Below, in pieces: positions 13,901-24,219 of a stretch of DNA of 64,000 nt. The notes beneath the pieces are model-generated. The model was given only the letters and a program-made list of their open reading frames with translations, was not told the DNA's origin and did not search any database. Numbering within the stretch: position 1 is the stretch's first letter; every line of letters starts with the position of its first letter. Made by a program: the position numbers and the translations under genes. The stretch is taken from positions 4,236,008 through 4,300,007 of the forward strand of contig NW_002060943.1 in assembly GCF_000150275.1 (NCBI RefSeq), written 5' to 3'. Origin of the DNA: Trichoplax adhaerens. Taxonomy: Eukaryota > Placozoa > Uniplacotomia > Trichoplacea > Trichoplacidae.

Positions 13901-16733
13901 AATTGAGCTAATTTTTGATTCTATGTTCACGACCATTTTTATCCTTGGGTTTATTTAGTTCCATGGCTACTGATGATGATGAAAGTCCACTGAATAGCAA
14001 CATGAATAGCTTAGTAACTAGTGTAAATGGTTCAATGGAAAGCTTACAGGAAGAAGATTCAGCTTCTATTCGGCAAAATAATAGAACATGGAGTTGTCCA
14101 GACGAGGCTAGAATATCCCCAGTGGAAGAAAGATCTAAGTCAGTAGAGAACTTATCACTTGGGAAAGGTAGCCCTCAAAGTTATCATGAAAGCAATACCA
14201 ATATAGCAAGTTCAACTGGAAGTTGTGACACTGTTTATCATAAGCATCCTTTAGAGATTAGTCATGATAATGAAGAGTTGGATGCAAAACAAAATAGTTC
14301 TGACGAAGAAAAGAGTTTACAAAAGCAAGACAGGGTCTCGAGCCAAATGGATGTGTCTAACACTAGTAGTCAATCACAAAATAGTGCTAAAGAAGATATA
14401 CCGCAAACTAACGAAGACCCTAAGCCTGAAATTGAGGTGGATAAAAGTAAGACTGAGAATAATAGAGGCATTAAAGAAAGACGAAAGCAAATGTTGTCTT
14501 CTACTACGAGTGATGATGAAGTTTGGACAGAAATGACAGAAATCAAGAAAGTGGCAGTAGCACAAGGTCAACATGATGGAGGTTCTTTACCAGATATTCA
14601 TTTTCCTCAGCCGATAGAAGATGTAAGCATCAGTATATTCTATACAAATAGAAAATATCAATTCTATAGATAAATATTTACGTAAGGTCTCTATTAAATA
14701 TCATTGCTATTTAGCGCTAATCGATATTCCATTATTTAAATATAGTTGCAAGAAACGCAATATATGCTATTGAAGAAAAAAGAATACAAAATTGTCTTTG
14801 TTGGTGATTCCGGTGTTGGAAAATCTAGTTTTGTTCAATGTTTTTGCACCGATCAATTTAATAGTAGTTATAGCGCTACTATTGCTATCGATTTTCAAGT
14901 TAAGAATTTAATCATTAATGGAATGGAAATTATGCTTCAATTGTGGGATACAGCAGGGCACGAAAGGTAAGATAATTGTTTTACTTACAAATTTTCATTG
15001 ACAAGGTAAAACAGTCTGAAGGCTCATTCGCCTTTTGCTATTCGCTAGATATCAATAATGCCTCTATCTTATACAATTGAGATTTTCCCTTTTACTAGTG
15101 ATTTAAAAACGCAATGAGAATAAATTGCTATTTAGTTACGACAAAACTAGATTTAAATCGCTGATTTTAAGATCTTGCAATAGTGCTTCTAATATGATAT
15201 ATTTGAGTTTTTTTTGCTTTTATCTTTTATTTAAAAAATAGAATGAGAATAGATTATTACTTAGTTTAGGTAAAAGTAGATTTAAATAGCTGATTTTAAG
15301 ATTTTACAATAATGCTCTAATATGATGTATTTGAGATTTTTGCTTTATCAATTATTAATAAAAAAATAAATAGAGTGAGAATAAACTATTATTTAATTTT
15401 GGCAAAACTACATTTAAATCACTGATATTTAAGATTTTAAAGTAAAATAGTTGACGAAATTAATTCTTAATTACTATCTGCTATATCTTTAAATAATGTC
15501 AATATAATAGGAATTATTATTTAAATTTCGTCTAGCTAGATTTAAATTGCTTATTTTTAAGATTTGTAGTAAAATATTCTGCGAGATTATTTCGTCATTA
15601 TTGTCTAATCAATGTATAAATAGCTAAAATAGCAGAAGAGTAAATTATTATCCACTATGGTAGAACTAGGTTTAGAAATTGCTGATATTATAGATTTTGA
15701 AATAATTAATTTTAAGTTGTTGAATATTTTATAAGATTATTTCGCTATTTTCGTCTACAATATTGATATTTAATATATCTAGTAATACTTTTTAATTCAG
15801 CTGATGTTTAAAAACGAGAATTAATACGTTATTGTTTAAGATTAATCATACCTAATTTTTAATTGTTGTCGTGAATACTTCTGTAGATTTCGAAGTTTAA
15901 CCAAATCATATTTTCGAAAAGCGGATGGAATTGTCATGGTGTATGATTTAAGTAATCCATTATCATATGCCAGCCTACGAGAATGGATGTTTAGCGTTGA
16001 AGTAAGAAGTTTTACTTGATAAAGATTGCAATTCAATAATTTATGTAGTTTTTGCAAGTAATTGAGCTATCGTATTAAATAAAACGATATAAGGAAATTT
16101 TTTTGCTTAATTTTCATCCATTGCTTGTTGCTTATTTAAATTAATTAAAAATTGAATGTGGAAATATCAGTGTATTGAATATTTTTGTTATTTATCTAAC
16201 GATACCACAGGATGGTAAAGAAGACTATGCAACGGTCATGATTATAGGAAATAAAGCAGATTTAGCCGATAAAAATCGACGAGTTCAGTATAAAGATGGA
16301 ATTAAATTAGCTAAAGTAAGGATCATGATTTATTTATATCTGAAATGAATTATAAGCAGAAAATCAACTATAAAATATACAAAAACGAATTCTGCCTGTG
16401 GTCAAATTTGTAAATTTTGATAGGTTATTAATTCGAGCAATGGTATGTTGTTTTCTCTTCTAGGACAACGATGCTCTTTTCACCGAGACTAGTGCTAAGG
16501 GCGCCTATAACCTACATGAAGCTATGGTTGCTTTAACGACGGTTATCATGCATAAAAATCAAGAGACTCGGTTACCTAAGTTTATTCGAAAGAGCTCTAG
16601 TAATGGCAGTGGTAGAAATTTAATAAGAAGAAGTGTAACAAGTCGTAGTTATTCAGAATCATCCACATTCCATCTTTCACCAGAGACGAATTCACATGAG
16701 TTTGTCAAGAAAAAGTGTTGCGCAAGTAATTAA
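4966..16733 (+). CDS. RASEF: RASEF-like EF-hand/coiled-coil Rab GTPase
   Basis: A large Rab (RASEF/Rab45 class) joining EF-hands to a C-terminal GTPase, acting in membrane traffic. Exons: 4966-5474, 10065-10211, 10899-10989, 11167-11262, 11754-11825, 11935-12050, 12177-12248, 12775-12862, 12947-13030, 13178-13260, 13959-14622, 14746-14966, 15887-16001, 16211-16315, 16464-16733. All phases agree, giving 910 residues (human about 740). EF loops at 25-36 (DPDNQGYITLDD) and 59-70 (DKDGQGYLTMEA; position 12 is Ala). Lys/Glu/Arg-rich coiled coil about 200-390. Acidic Ser-rich linker about 400-674, mostly one 664 nt exon. GTPase: P-loop GDSGVGKS 694-701, WDTAGHER 741-748, GNKAD 799-803, TSAK 830-833, C-terminal CCASN for geranylgeranylation. 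His746 replaces the catalytic Gln. Start chosen at ATG 4966, since the frame upstream has only a GTG. Extra small exons within intron 1 cannot be excluded. Confidence 0.92.
5475..10064 (+). other. Large first intron of RASEF
   Basis: A 4.6 kb intron with gtaagt donor and tatag acceptor, splitting the EF-hand exon from the coiled-coil exons in matching phase 2. I recognised no exon or RNA gene in it. It holds a degenerate direct repeat near 8212-8530. Intronic enhancers may be present but cannot be read from sequence alone. Confidence 0.6.
8212..8530. repeat. Degenerate direct repeat in RASEF intron 1
   Basis: Two diverged copies start with AGATTGCC at 8212 and 8385 (spacing 173 bp). They share blocks such as TTCATTCGTA/TTCTATTCGTG near the start and ACATATG-CAT-GGATATTTAA/ACATATGTAT-GGACATTTTAA near the end. 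Old tandem duplication; similarity is moderate. Confidence 0.45.
11279..11510. repeat. 117 bp tandem duplication in a RASEF intron
   Basis: Copy 1 at 11279-11395 and copy 2 at 11396-about 11510 both start GATACCCGT and share the order GAGATAGAATCTTAG, ATAGC(C/T)ATTAAAC, TATATC(C/G)GAATCATATC, then a TTGTAAACT end. The duplication lies just after the exon ending at 11262 and does not touch a splice site. Confidence 0.8.
13500..13930. repeat. About 76 bp minisatellite, 5-6 copies, RASEF intron
   Basis: Diverged tandem units begin near 13510, 13586, 13662, 13740, 13810 and 13880. The core reads roughly GATCGAAT..CATAAATTG.GCTAGTTTATGATT, followed by CATATG.TTTACTTACT and CCTATTTCG. The array stops about 28 bp before the acceptor of the linker exon at 13959, so it supplies the sequence where the branch point should be. 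Confidence 0.8.
15030..15710. repeat. About 130 bp degenerate tandem array between Rab exons
   Basis: Units start near 15113, 15242, 15375, 15506 and 15632. Recurrent blocks are GTGAGAATAAA.TATTATTTA, AAAACTAGATTTAAAT.GCTGAT and TTTAAGATTTT. The array fills most of the intron between the P-loop exon (ends 14966) and the switch II exon (starts 15887). Confidence 0.75.
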
Positions 16734-18722
16734 AATACAGATGAGATAATACTCAATTTTAATATTTATCGAAAAGAATTATAAAGATTAATTATCATTA
16801 TCTAAAGTTATTTTATATCAGGATCTTTCTGAATTTGTTTGCAATGAGTTAAGTTGATGTCTAATCTTAAGAAAAACGGTAGTTGTAAACTTAAATTTGC
16901 AATGACACATCTATCCATATCGCCTGCTATACGATTTGATTTTTCAAATTTTACAAGACAATTTATCGACAAGTTGTTATCGCATCATATATCATTCACT
17001 TTAGTACATAGTTAGATTAAGTTTTAAGATGCAATGAATTAAGAGTGGCTTGCTTCAGCTCTGACCTATGTTACGGTATGATTATTTTACAGCAAATTTA
17101 CCTATCATGATTACAAAAAGATATTTTATAATATTAGTCTAGTGGCCATAATTATGGGTTATGAACTAATTTATTTCTTTTAATCTTGACAAAGAAAGAT
17201 TATTGACATAGTAAGCAAGCAATTCCAGTATCACTAAATTCCAATGTAGCTTATTTATTTTGAACGGCAAACTATAGTTTTACTGTTTGTTGTGTTTTGC
17301 TCTTTTTTGGACTTTGTTTATCCTATATATTTCTAATTAATGATAATAATTTATTAAATATGGTAATCATCAATAATAATCGATAGTTAACCGTATTTAC
17401 ACCGTACTGACAGAATGAAATTCTAGATAGTGCTTTCCTCATTAAGTATTGATGAAGCCATGCAAAGAATGAAATGAAAATACCCCACTTTTCTTATCAA
17501 TTGCCTATATCTTTTACGCTCTTCTTACAGAGTTATCAATTTCTTTCCTTATGCAACAAATGTTAGCAAATTCTCATATGATATTCATAATAAGAGTGGC
17601 TTGCATTTTTTTTCATGAGTAGATCTCCATAATCATTTGTGTTAGCGCTATAACTATTCCGTATGGAAAATGATGATGGTACTTCTTTTATTATAGTCAA
17701 GAAATAGCAATAAAAATACAATCATGATAAAATGGATTAATTTACAGAGCTAGACTGATTGAGGTTTTGCTACATCCATAATATGCATTGATTGAACTAG
17801 AAAATTATTATGTGTACTCCTGCATCGAGTACAAATGACCTCTATGGTTGATATTTAAAATCATTTTTTGACATAACAATGATTTATAAACTTCTATTTT
17901 AAATCAAATTGGAAATGGGTATACGTTTTGTTTGCTAGGTTTGATGAAGCATGTGCAAGTATAATACTGTTAGGACGCGTTTGATTGTGTCAATAGGTAT
18001 AGCAGTATACTAGGATAGTTAGTTCGAGACTGAATGGTTTAAGTAGATGTAAAGGGAGCACGGTACCTCTAGGTATATCGTGATGGATAAAAGGGTAATG
18101 CGAGCAACACAAGCTGGATCAGTAGTTTATCCCAGAACTACCCTAGGAATTAAGCAGAAAGAGACTGGAGTATTCTTAAGTTACTTACGCTACAGTAAGA
18201 GGCAGTTAAGTTATTATTACAGTAGTCGAAAATTATATTAAATACTTAAGACGATTCATACAACCATCTTGAATTCATAACAGACCTAATGCAAAATTAT
18301 CGTGGCAGAAAGCTGGTTATTAAACAAATACTTTACAACAGCAAATTGTAATCTTTTAAAGATTTATTGACATCGATTATCTGTAATGCTAATAAAGATC
18401 ATGATATCTGCGACAGAAACATGTTACTAACAGAAATAGCTACTTTACCGGTGTCCTTATTAATATTTTATAATATTTAAAATAGTGCAACGCTAAAAAC
18501 AGCCTATTAATTCAATTAATGTCAATATAGCCCACCACGTTTTAAGCAATCTTTTGACTGATTGTTTCTATAATAGTAGCATTAGTTTATATAGAGAAAT
18601 CAATCGAAGTTGTCATTTTCATGCCCATCAATTTCGAGATTATACACCCAATTAATTTTGACTTTGATTTATTATTAAGTAGTCATGCTTTGAAAGGTTA
18701 GGGCGTTGTAATATGTGAATCC
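16734..18722. other. Intergenic region between convergent RASEF and GCAT
   Basis: Two kilobases holding both 3' UTRs. A candidate poly(A) signal for GCAT is seen at 18668-18673. No canonical AATAAA was found close to the RASEF stop. No further gene, RNA or repeat was recognised. Confidence 0.55.
18668..18673 (-). promoter_or_regulatory. Candidate poly(A) signal of GCAT
   Basis: TTTATT on the plus strand reads AATAAA on the minus strand, about 50 nt downstream of the GCAT stop codon. The position suits a short 3' UTR. Confidence 0.5.
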
Positions 18723-21110
18723 TTATGAAATGACACCCAGTTGTTTTCCAACTTCTATAAAGGCATCGCTGCACTTGTCAATATCCTCTGTTGAATGGGC
18801 TGCTGAAACTTGCACACGAATGCGTGCTTTGCCTATTACATACATAAGTAAGGTATAAACAGAAACCACGGAAATTGTATAAAATACGTAAATACAATAA
18901 CTCAAGACGAAAAGAAATAGAGGTGTAGAAAATACAACTGTATAATTTTTTAACTTTAGCAATTTTGCTATTACCTTTGGGAACAACGGGAAAGCTAAAT
19001 CCAATGACATATATACCTTTTTCTGCAATTATGAAACAAGACTAATCAGTATTATTGTAAAAGTATACACCCTGTTGGGGTATATTACAATTAGGCAATT
19101 ACCAAGCATAGCATTTGCAAATTGGCTAGCTAAGCGTGCATCTCCTAACATCACAGGACAAATGGGATGGCTATCTCCCTACAACAATATAATCGTTTAC
19201 GTATGAGATGGTTATAATCTAGACAAAAGATAGCAAGAAGTAATATTTGCTTTACAATTATGTTAAAGCCCGCTGCTTTCATTTTTGTTCTGAATCTTAG
19301 AGTGTTTTCCTGTAATTTTTGGGTTAGTTCTGAAGTGTCCATTAAAAGATCGAATACTTTACTCGCAGAGGCAACTACTGGTGGGGGTAGTGAATTTGAG
19401 AACAAATAAGGGCGAGAGCGCTGACGTAGCAAAGCCACAAGAGACTCAGATCCGCATGTATATCCACCTAGCCCGAAGAAGAAATCATTTAAAACATTGC
19501 TAGTTATGCCCGTGAGATGGATCATATTCATTCGGTAGATTACCTGCAGCACCTCCTAAGGCTTTACCGAGGGTAGAATTGATAATATCAACACGTCCTA
19601 CAACATCAAGGAATTCTTCGGTTCCTCTAGATACATACATAATGCCATTTTTAATTCAAGAAATTAACTCTCGTTCATATGTAAAGGGAAAGTATTAGCG
19701 TACCGTCCTGTCTTTCCTAAGAATCCTGTCGCATGGCATTCATCAATGAATACTAATGCACCGTATTTATCAGCCAAATCACAAATTTCTCTTTATATGT
19801 ATTTAACACATACTCAGAGTAAGTTTAATCAATTAAATTAAATTTAAGGTCAATGAAATACGTATTAACGGTAATTTCTAATTTTGAGTCAATAGAAGTG
19901 TATATAACGTCTATTGCCGTTAAATTAGAGGCTAAAAGTGAATTTATACGCTACCTTAAAGGCGCAATGCTACCATCCATGCTGAATACTCCATCTGTCA
20001 CTATTAACTTTGTAGGTGAATCTTTCGCTTCGGCAAGTTTGCTTTCAAGATCTGATTTAAAAATTTAGCCTTCGTTATTAACAGGTGCTAATTAGGTAGT
20101 TTGTCAGTAACCAAAAAACTAAATTTTACTTAGGTACAAGATGGGCAGCTTATAGCATAAGTGATAGATAATCCTTTTTAATATGTAGTGTTGATAGAAT
20201 TCGTAGCCGAACCTTGTAAATTTCTGTGCTTATAGCGAAATTTGCGCGCCTTGCAGAGACGTATACCATCAATTATCGAAGCATGATTTAATTCGTCGCT
20301 TAATACGGCGTCTTCTTCACTCAAGATACATTCAAATATTCCAGCATTAGCATCAAAACAACTAGCGTATAGGATTGCTGCTTCTCTTGCGTGAAATTTT
20401 GCAATTTTGTTTTCTAAACCAATATGGATGTCCTAAAAATATACTCGTATAGTGTTACCAACATGGATTAATGACAATAATGGCATATTTAGTGATTTTT
20501 GGATGAAAAGGAATGTATGAGGAAGGTTGCTGTTCGGATATTTAAAACTAAAGTAATTAGGCATATCGGAGTACTATTTATTACCTGAGTGCCACAAATA
20601 AACCGAACCGAACTAAGACCAGCACCATAATCATCTAAAGCGTTCTTGGCAGCGCTAATAATTAGTGGATGAGACTAAAATTGTAGTAAGATGAATATGG
20701 TTATTATTATACATGATACCGTAACGTATGATTAGAAAGAATGCACACATGGCAATACGGCAGAGATTATCAGTTACTACTATCAATAAATACTTTATAC
20801 ATGGACAACTTTGTGACTATCATTTACATCCGATGTATGAGTATATGGACAATCAATAATTTTCCCATAGCACAAAGAATTAAAAATTTTCTTATGATGA
20901 GTTTTTCTAAATAACAAGGCATTTACCGAGAGACCAAGGTAATTATTAGCACAAAAGTTAAGAATGTTATCTGTTCTACTTTCAACTGCAATTGCTGCGG
21001 CTTGTGGTGTAGTGATGACCCTTTCGTCTTTCCAAGTACCTGCTTGTCTGATTTCTTCTAACTTTGCTTTCGTTGTTACGTTAAAAGCAGAAGCTGCTGC
21101 TGAATAGAAT
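18723..21110 (-). CDS. GCAT: Glycine C-acetyltransferase (2-amino-3-ketobutyrate CoA ligase), first exon not found
   Basis: PLP enzyme of mitochondrial threonine breakdown; it converts 2-amino-3-ketobutyrate and CoA to glycine and acetyl-CoA. Minus-strand exons in transcript order: 20927-21110, 20585-20674, 20213-20432, 19955-20051, 19704-19790, 19544-19626, 19256-19467, 19103-19178, 18975-19022, 18723-18832. All join in phase, giving 401 residues plus stop (human 419). Family blocks in order: [96 protein letters not shown] (with the PLP-binding Lys), [44 protein letters not shown]. The frame stays open to an acceptor at 21110 with no ATG, so a small upstream exon with the start and mitochondrial signal is missing. 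The donor at 20212 (gttcgg) is weak. A threonine dehydrogenase is not nearby. Confidence 0.95.
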
Positions 21111-23856
21111 CTGTAAATAATAGCAAATAGTTACTCCTGAAATCAGTCCATTAAGTGAAACTCATCACCAATACAATGTAAACAGGTAGGGAAGAAGGTA
21201 AAATTCGATTGATACGCGTAAGTACATTGCATTTTACCTTGAATTGACAGTCGATTTAGACGTTAGTAAGTGGGCGGTGCGGTTAGCATTGCCTATTATG
21301 CAATATACAGTATGATAATTTCAAAGTCAGTTGGAATGATGAGAAGAATTATTCATTTCAATTTGTTACAGTTAATACTTTGATAGTAAAGTATCGCTTT
21401 TATCGCGTATTGTAGATGAGTATAGTTTGCATAAACTATATTCATAAAATTACTTTAGAAATGCGCATTTCAAAATTGTTTAGGCTAAGTAATACAGTAT
21501 GATTTTAACGTATTACTTGTAAGAAAAAGTTCAGTCATAATTAGCCAGTTTGAGTTGGTAAATAGATAAGGTTACTGGGATACTTAACGTTATCCTGTAT
21601 CATCTAAAATCCAAGATATTATACGCGTATGATATGCATAAGTAGGTATGTTTATTGCCTTAAGGGTAATATCAACGTATCAAGTACAGTACTGACGAGT
21701 CCAAAATATACAAATGTCTCAATCTGGATTAAATCTAGTTGATGGCTAATGGTAGGCATTGATGAGCTATTAGCGAATGATGAATTGATCCAACGAAGGT
21801 AAAGATTATCAGTGGTGCCTAGTACGACTATGTTACGAAATGAGATTTTCGTAAGTTATGTTGATACAGTTTCTATATCATAAGCTAACTGCAGCTTTAA
21901 CTTCTTCTGCTTGACTATACGAGTACAGTTGCATAGTCACTTATGGTAACATAAATAAATAAACCATTATAGGGGAGAAAAACTATCAAGTTTAGCGACA
22001 ATCAGAGTATTGATTGTAGACTTTTCTTCTTTCAGCTGATTTCTAATAACGATACCTATCTATTACACAGTAGTAAAGTATGCCTGGATTCCTAATATGA
22101 ATAAATTCATGGATCAATCCATCTATCAAGAGGTATTCCTACAAGGAGTCTAAAGGCCATTTTGTCACTTGGTGGTTATCTCATTGTCGCATACCAGAGG
22201 GCACTTTCATCTTGCCACCATTAAACGTGATTGAATTCCATCAGATACAACTAAGGGTCCAATTCGTTGAAAACAATCACTTATAACAGGTAACAAAGAG
22301 GTGTACCAAGATATATCTCGGATGGATTGATGATTTGTACATGGGCATCAAGGTTATCCCGTGGTATTTACCAGAATTATTTTCTTGAACAGTAGTAGTT
22401 GTAAGAACAAATTGCCACTATTTATTTTTATTTGTATCGATCGTTCTGGAATAGTTTAATATGGCTATGTTATAATTTAGAAAACTAATTGTGACCGAAT
22501 AAAATGTGGCGTTCTAGCCATCATTTCTACATAAACTAGCGTAATAATATCAAAGTTATCTAATTTGATGGAATAGTGCTAGGAGCATGGCCAGTAGCCA
22601 TTGCTTGGCAGCCTATTTTGTCCAGTATAATTGTATAGGAAGCGATTCAATTGAAAATCATTGCTTGTAAAGTATGACCAATGCAAACAGAGACATGGCC
22701 ATTGCTGATAGATAGACTTACGCAATAATGTTGAGGTTATTGGCATCATTTTTCCCAATAGAGTTGCTCAATCTGTCTTAGGCTTGTTGAGGAATGGGAG
22801 AAGATGGGATGCAGCAGCAAAGCTTAAAACTATCCCTACCGAGGGCTTGGTAGCCAAGGGCGCATTTGATTGGCTACTGACCACAACAAAGACGCCAGCT
22901 ATACTGTAGACAGTATCGTGTTTTATGGGCGATTGTAGCATTACTGTGTTAGTATGGACAGCATCGATCTGACAGTGGTGATCCAAGCAACAGGTACCCA
23001 AACGGTACTAGTCAGGTCCCAATACCTTATACGGTACATTATCGTTTCGACGCTTAACATGGATTTCACTGCCGTTTAAGCGCTGTATGGTACCGTAGAC
23101 TAGATTCTGCAGCGTATACTAGAGCCTACAATATAAATGGAGATATCCAGACGGTCGAATTGACTGATTTCTTCTTATTAAAGCAATTATTAAATCTTAT
23201 TATCTGTTACTCAAGTACTGCTTGGAAACAGCTATATAAGATCGTCAAAGCTTATTTCAATTCATACTAGAGATTTAGAAAAGAGACATGGAAGAACCAT
23301 AACACAGTATCGTAGTCATTTTTGCCATCCTTGGCAATGTCCGTCCATCGGAGGGAATAATTATATAATCAGTCTAGGTTAATGGCTGGGCGGCATACTG
23401 CTGTTTCAATATAACACTTGGAATTTTATGGGTTTTTGAATAGCTTTTTGTAGAGGATAAATACTCTGCTTGAACATCATATTGTCAACAGGATAAAGAA
23501 GACTTTTCATTCTGCTATCCGTCCTCAGCTATGCCATACATCTACTCTACCACTTGGGCAAAATTTCAGACAGACAGACTTTCTGACTCAATCAGGCCAT
23601 TCATATCGAAAATAACTACTTACTATACTGTACTATCGATCTTCTGTGTCCCTTTTTCCAAATCATGGGTACAAATTTAAATGTCATTGACGATCTTATA
23701 GAAGTGTTTTCAAGCAGAATTTAGTCTCGGATAATAAGATTCAACACGTAATATTGCTTAATTTAGAAAAAAATCAATCCATTTCAGATCGTCCGTCTGC
23801 ATACTAAAGTACTCTCATAACCAAGTGTTTGAAACAATACTGTACTTGGACGAGAT
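21111..23856. other. Intergenic region between divergent GCAT and CMTR1
   Basis: The missing first exon and promoter of GCAT (minus strand) should lie here, but no single ATG exon can be chosen with confidence. The rest has no recognisable exons. From about 23.6 kb rightwards the motif TACTGTA/TACAGTA becomes frequent and leads into the duplicated block at 23857. Confidence 0.5.
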
Positions 23857-24104
23857 GAGGCTGAAAAGGTCTGTCCGTCCAAGAGTGATCAGTCTGGCAT
23901 CGACTGCTAATACTGTACTCTATGATAGCACTCTTTCATGGCATACAGTAACTATACTGTATACTGTACTGTAACTTACAGTGGTAGAGGCTGAAAAGGT
24001 CTGTCCGTCCAAGAGTGATCAGTCTGGCATCGACTACTAATACTGTACTCTACAGTATGATAGCACTCTTTATACTGTATACTGTACTGTAACTTACAGT
24101 GGTA
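23857..24104. repeat. Near-identical tandem duplication upstream of CMTR1
   Basis: Copy 1 at 23857-23986 (130 bp) and copy 2 at 23987-24104 (118 bp) both open GAGGCTGAAAAGGTCTGTCC and end ACTTACAGTGGTA. They differ by one base (GACTGCTAAT versus GACTACTAAT), a small CAGTA insertion and a block missing from copy 2. The high identity means a recent event. It ends 115 bp before the CMTR1 start codon, so it lies in the presumed promoter. Confidence 0.9.
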
Positions 24105-24219
24105 CAGACACGTTGCTAGCCTAGACACTCAGTCGACAACTAAATGGCAGATTAGGATTAGCAGGCTATCGAAGGTTAGCATTGATTTTCTACTAGTATA
24201 AGACAGCAAAGTTGGACGA

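Noticed and set aside
14264-14574. Open frames of 66 and 90 codons on both strands over the RASEF linker
   Set aside because: They are shadows of the true reading frame in an A/G-rich exon.
18020-18060. tRNA-like B-box word GTTCGAGAC
   Set aside because: No matching A box at the right distance and no cloverleaf could be drawn.
21174-21245. Minus-strand ATG stretch as first exon of GCAT
   Set aside because: It gives an ATG and a gtgatg-like donor, but the phase does not match the acceptor at 21110 and the peptide is not a convincing transit sequence.
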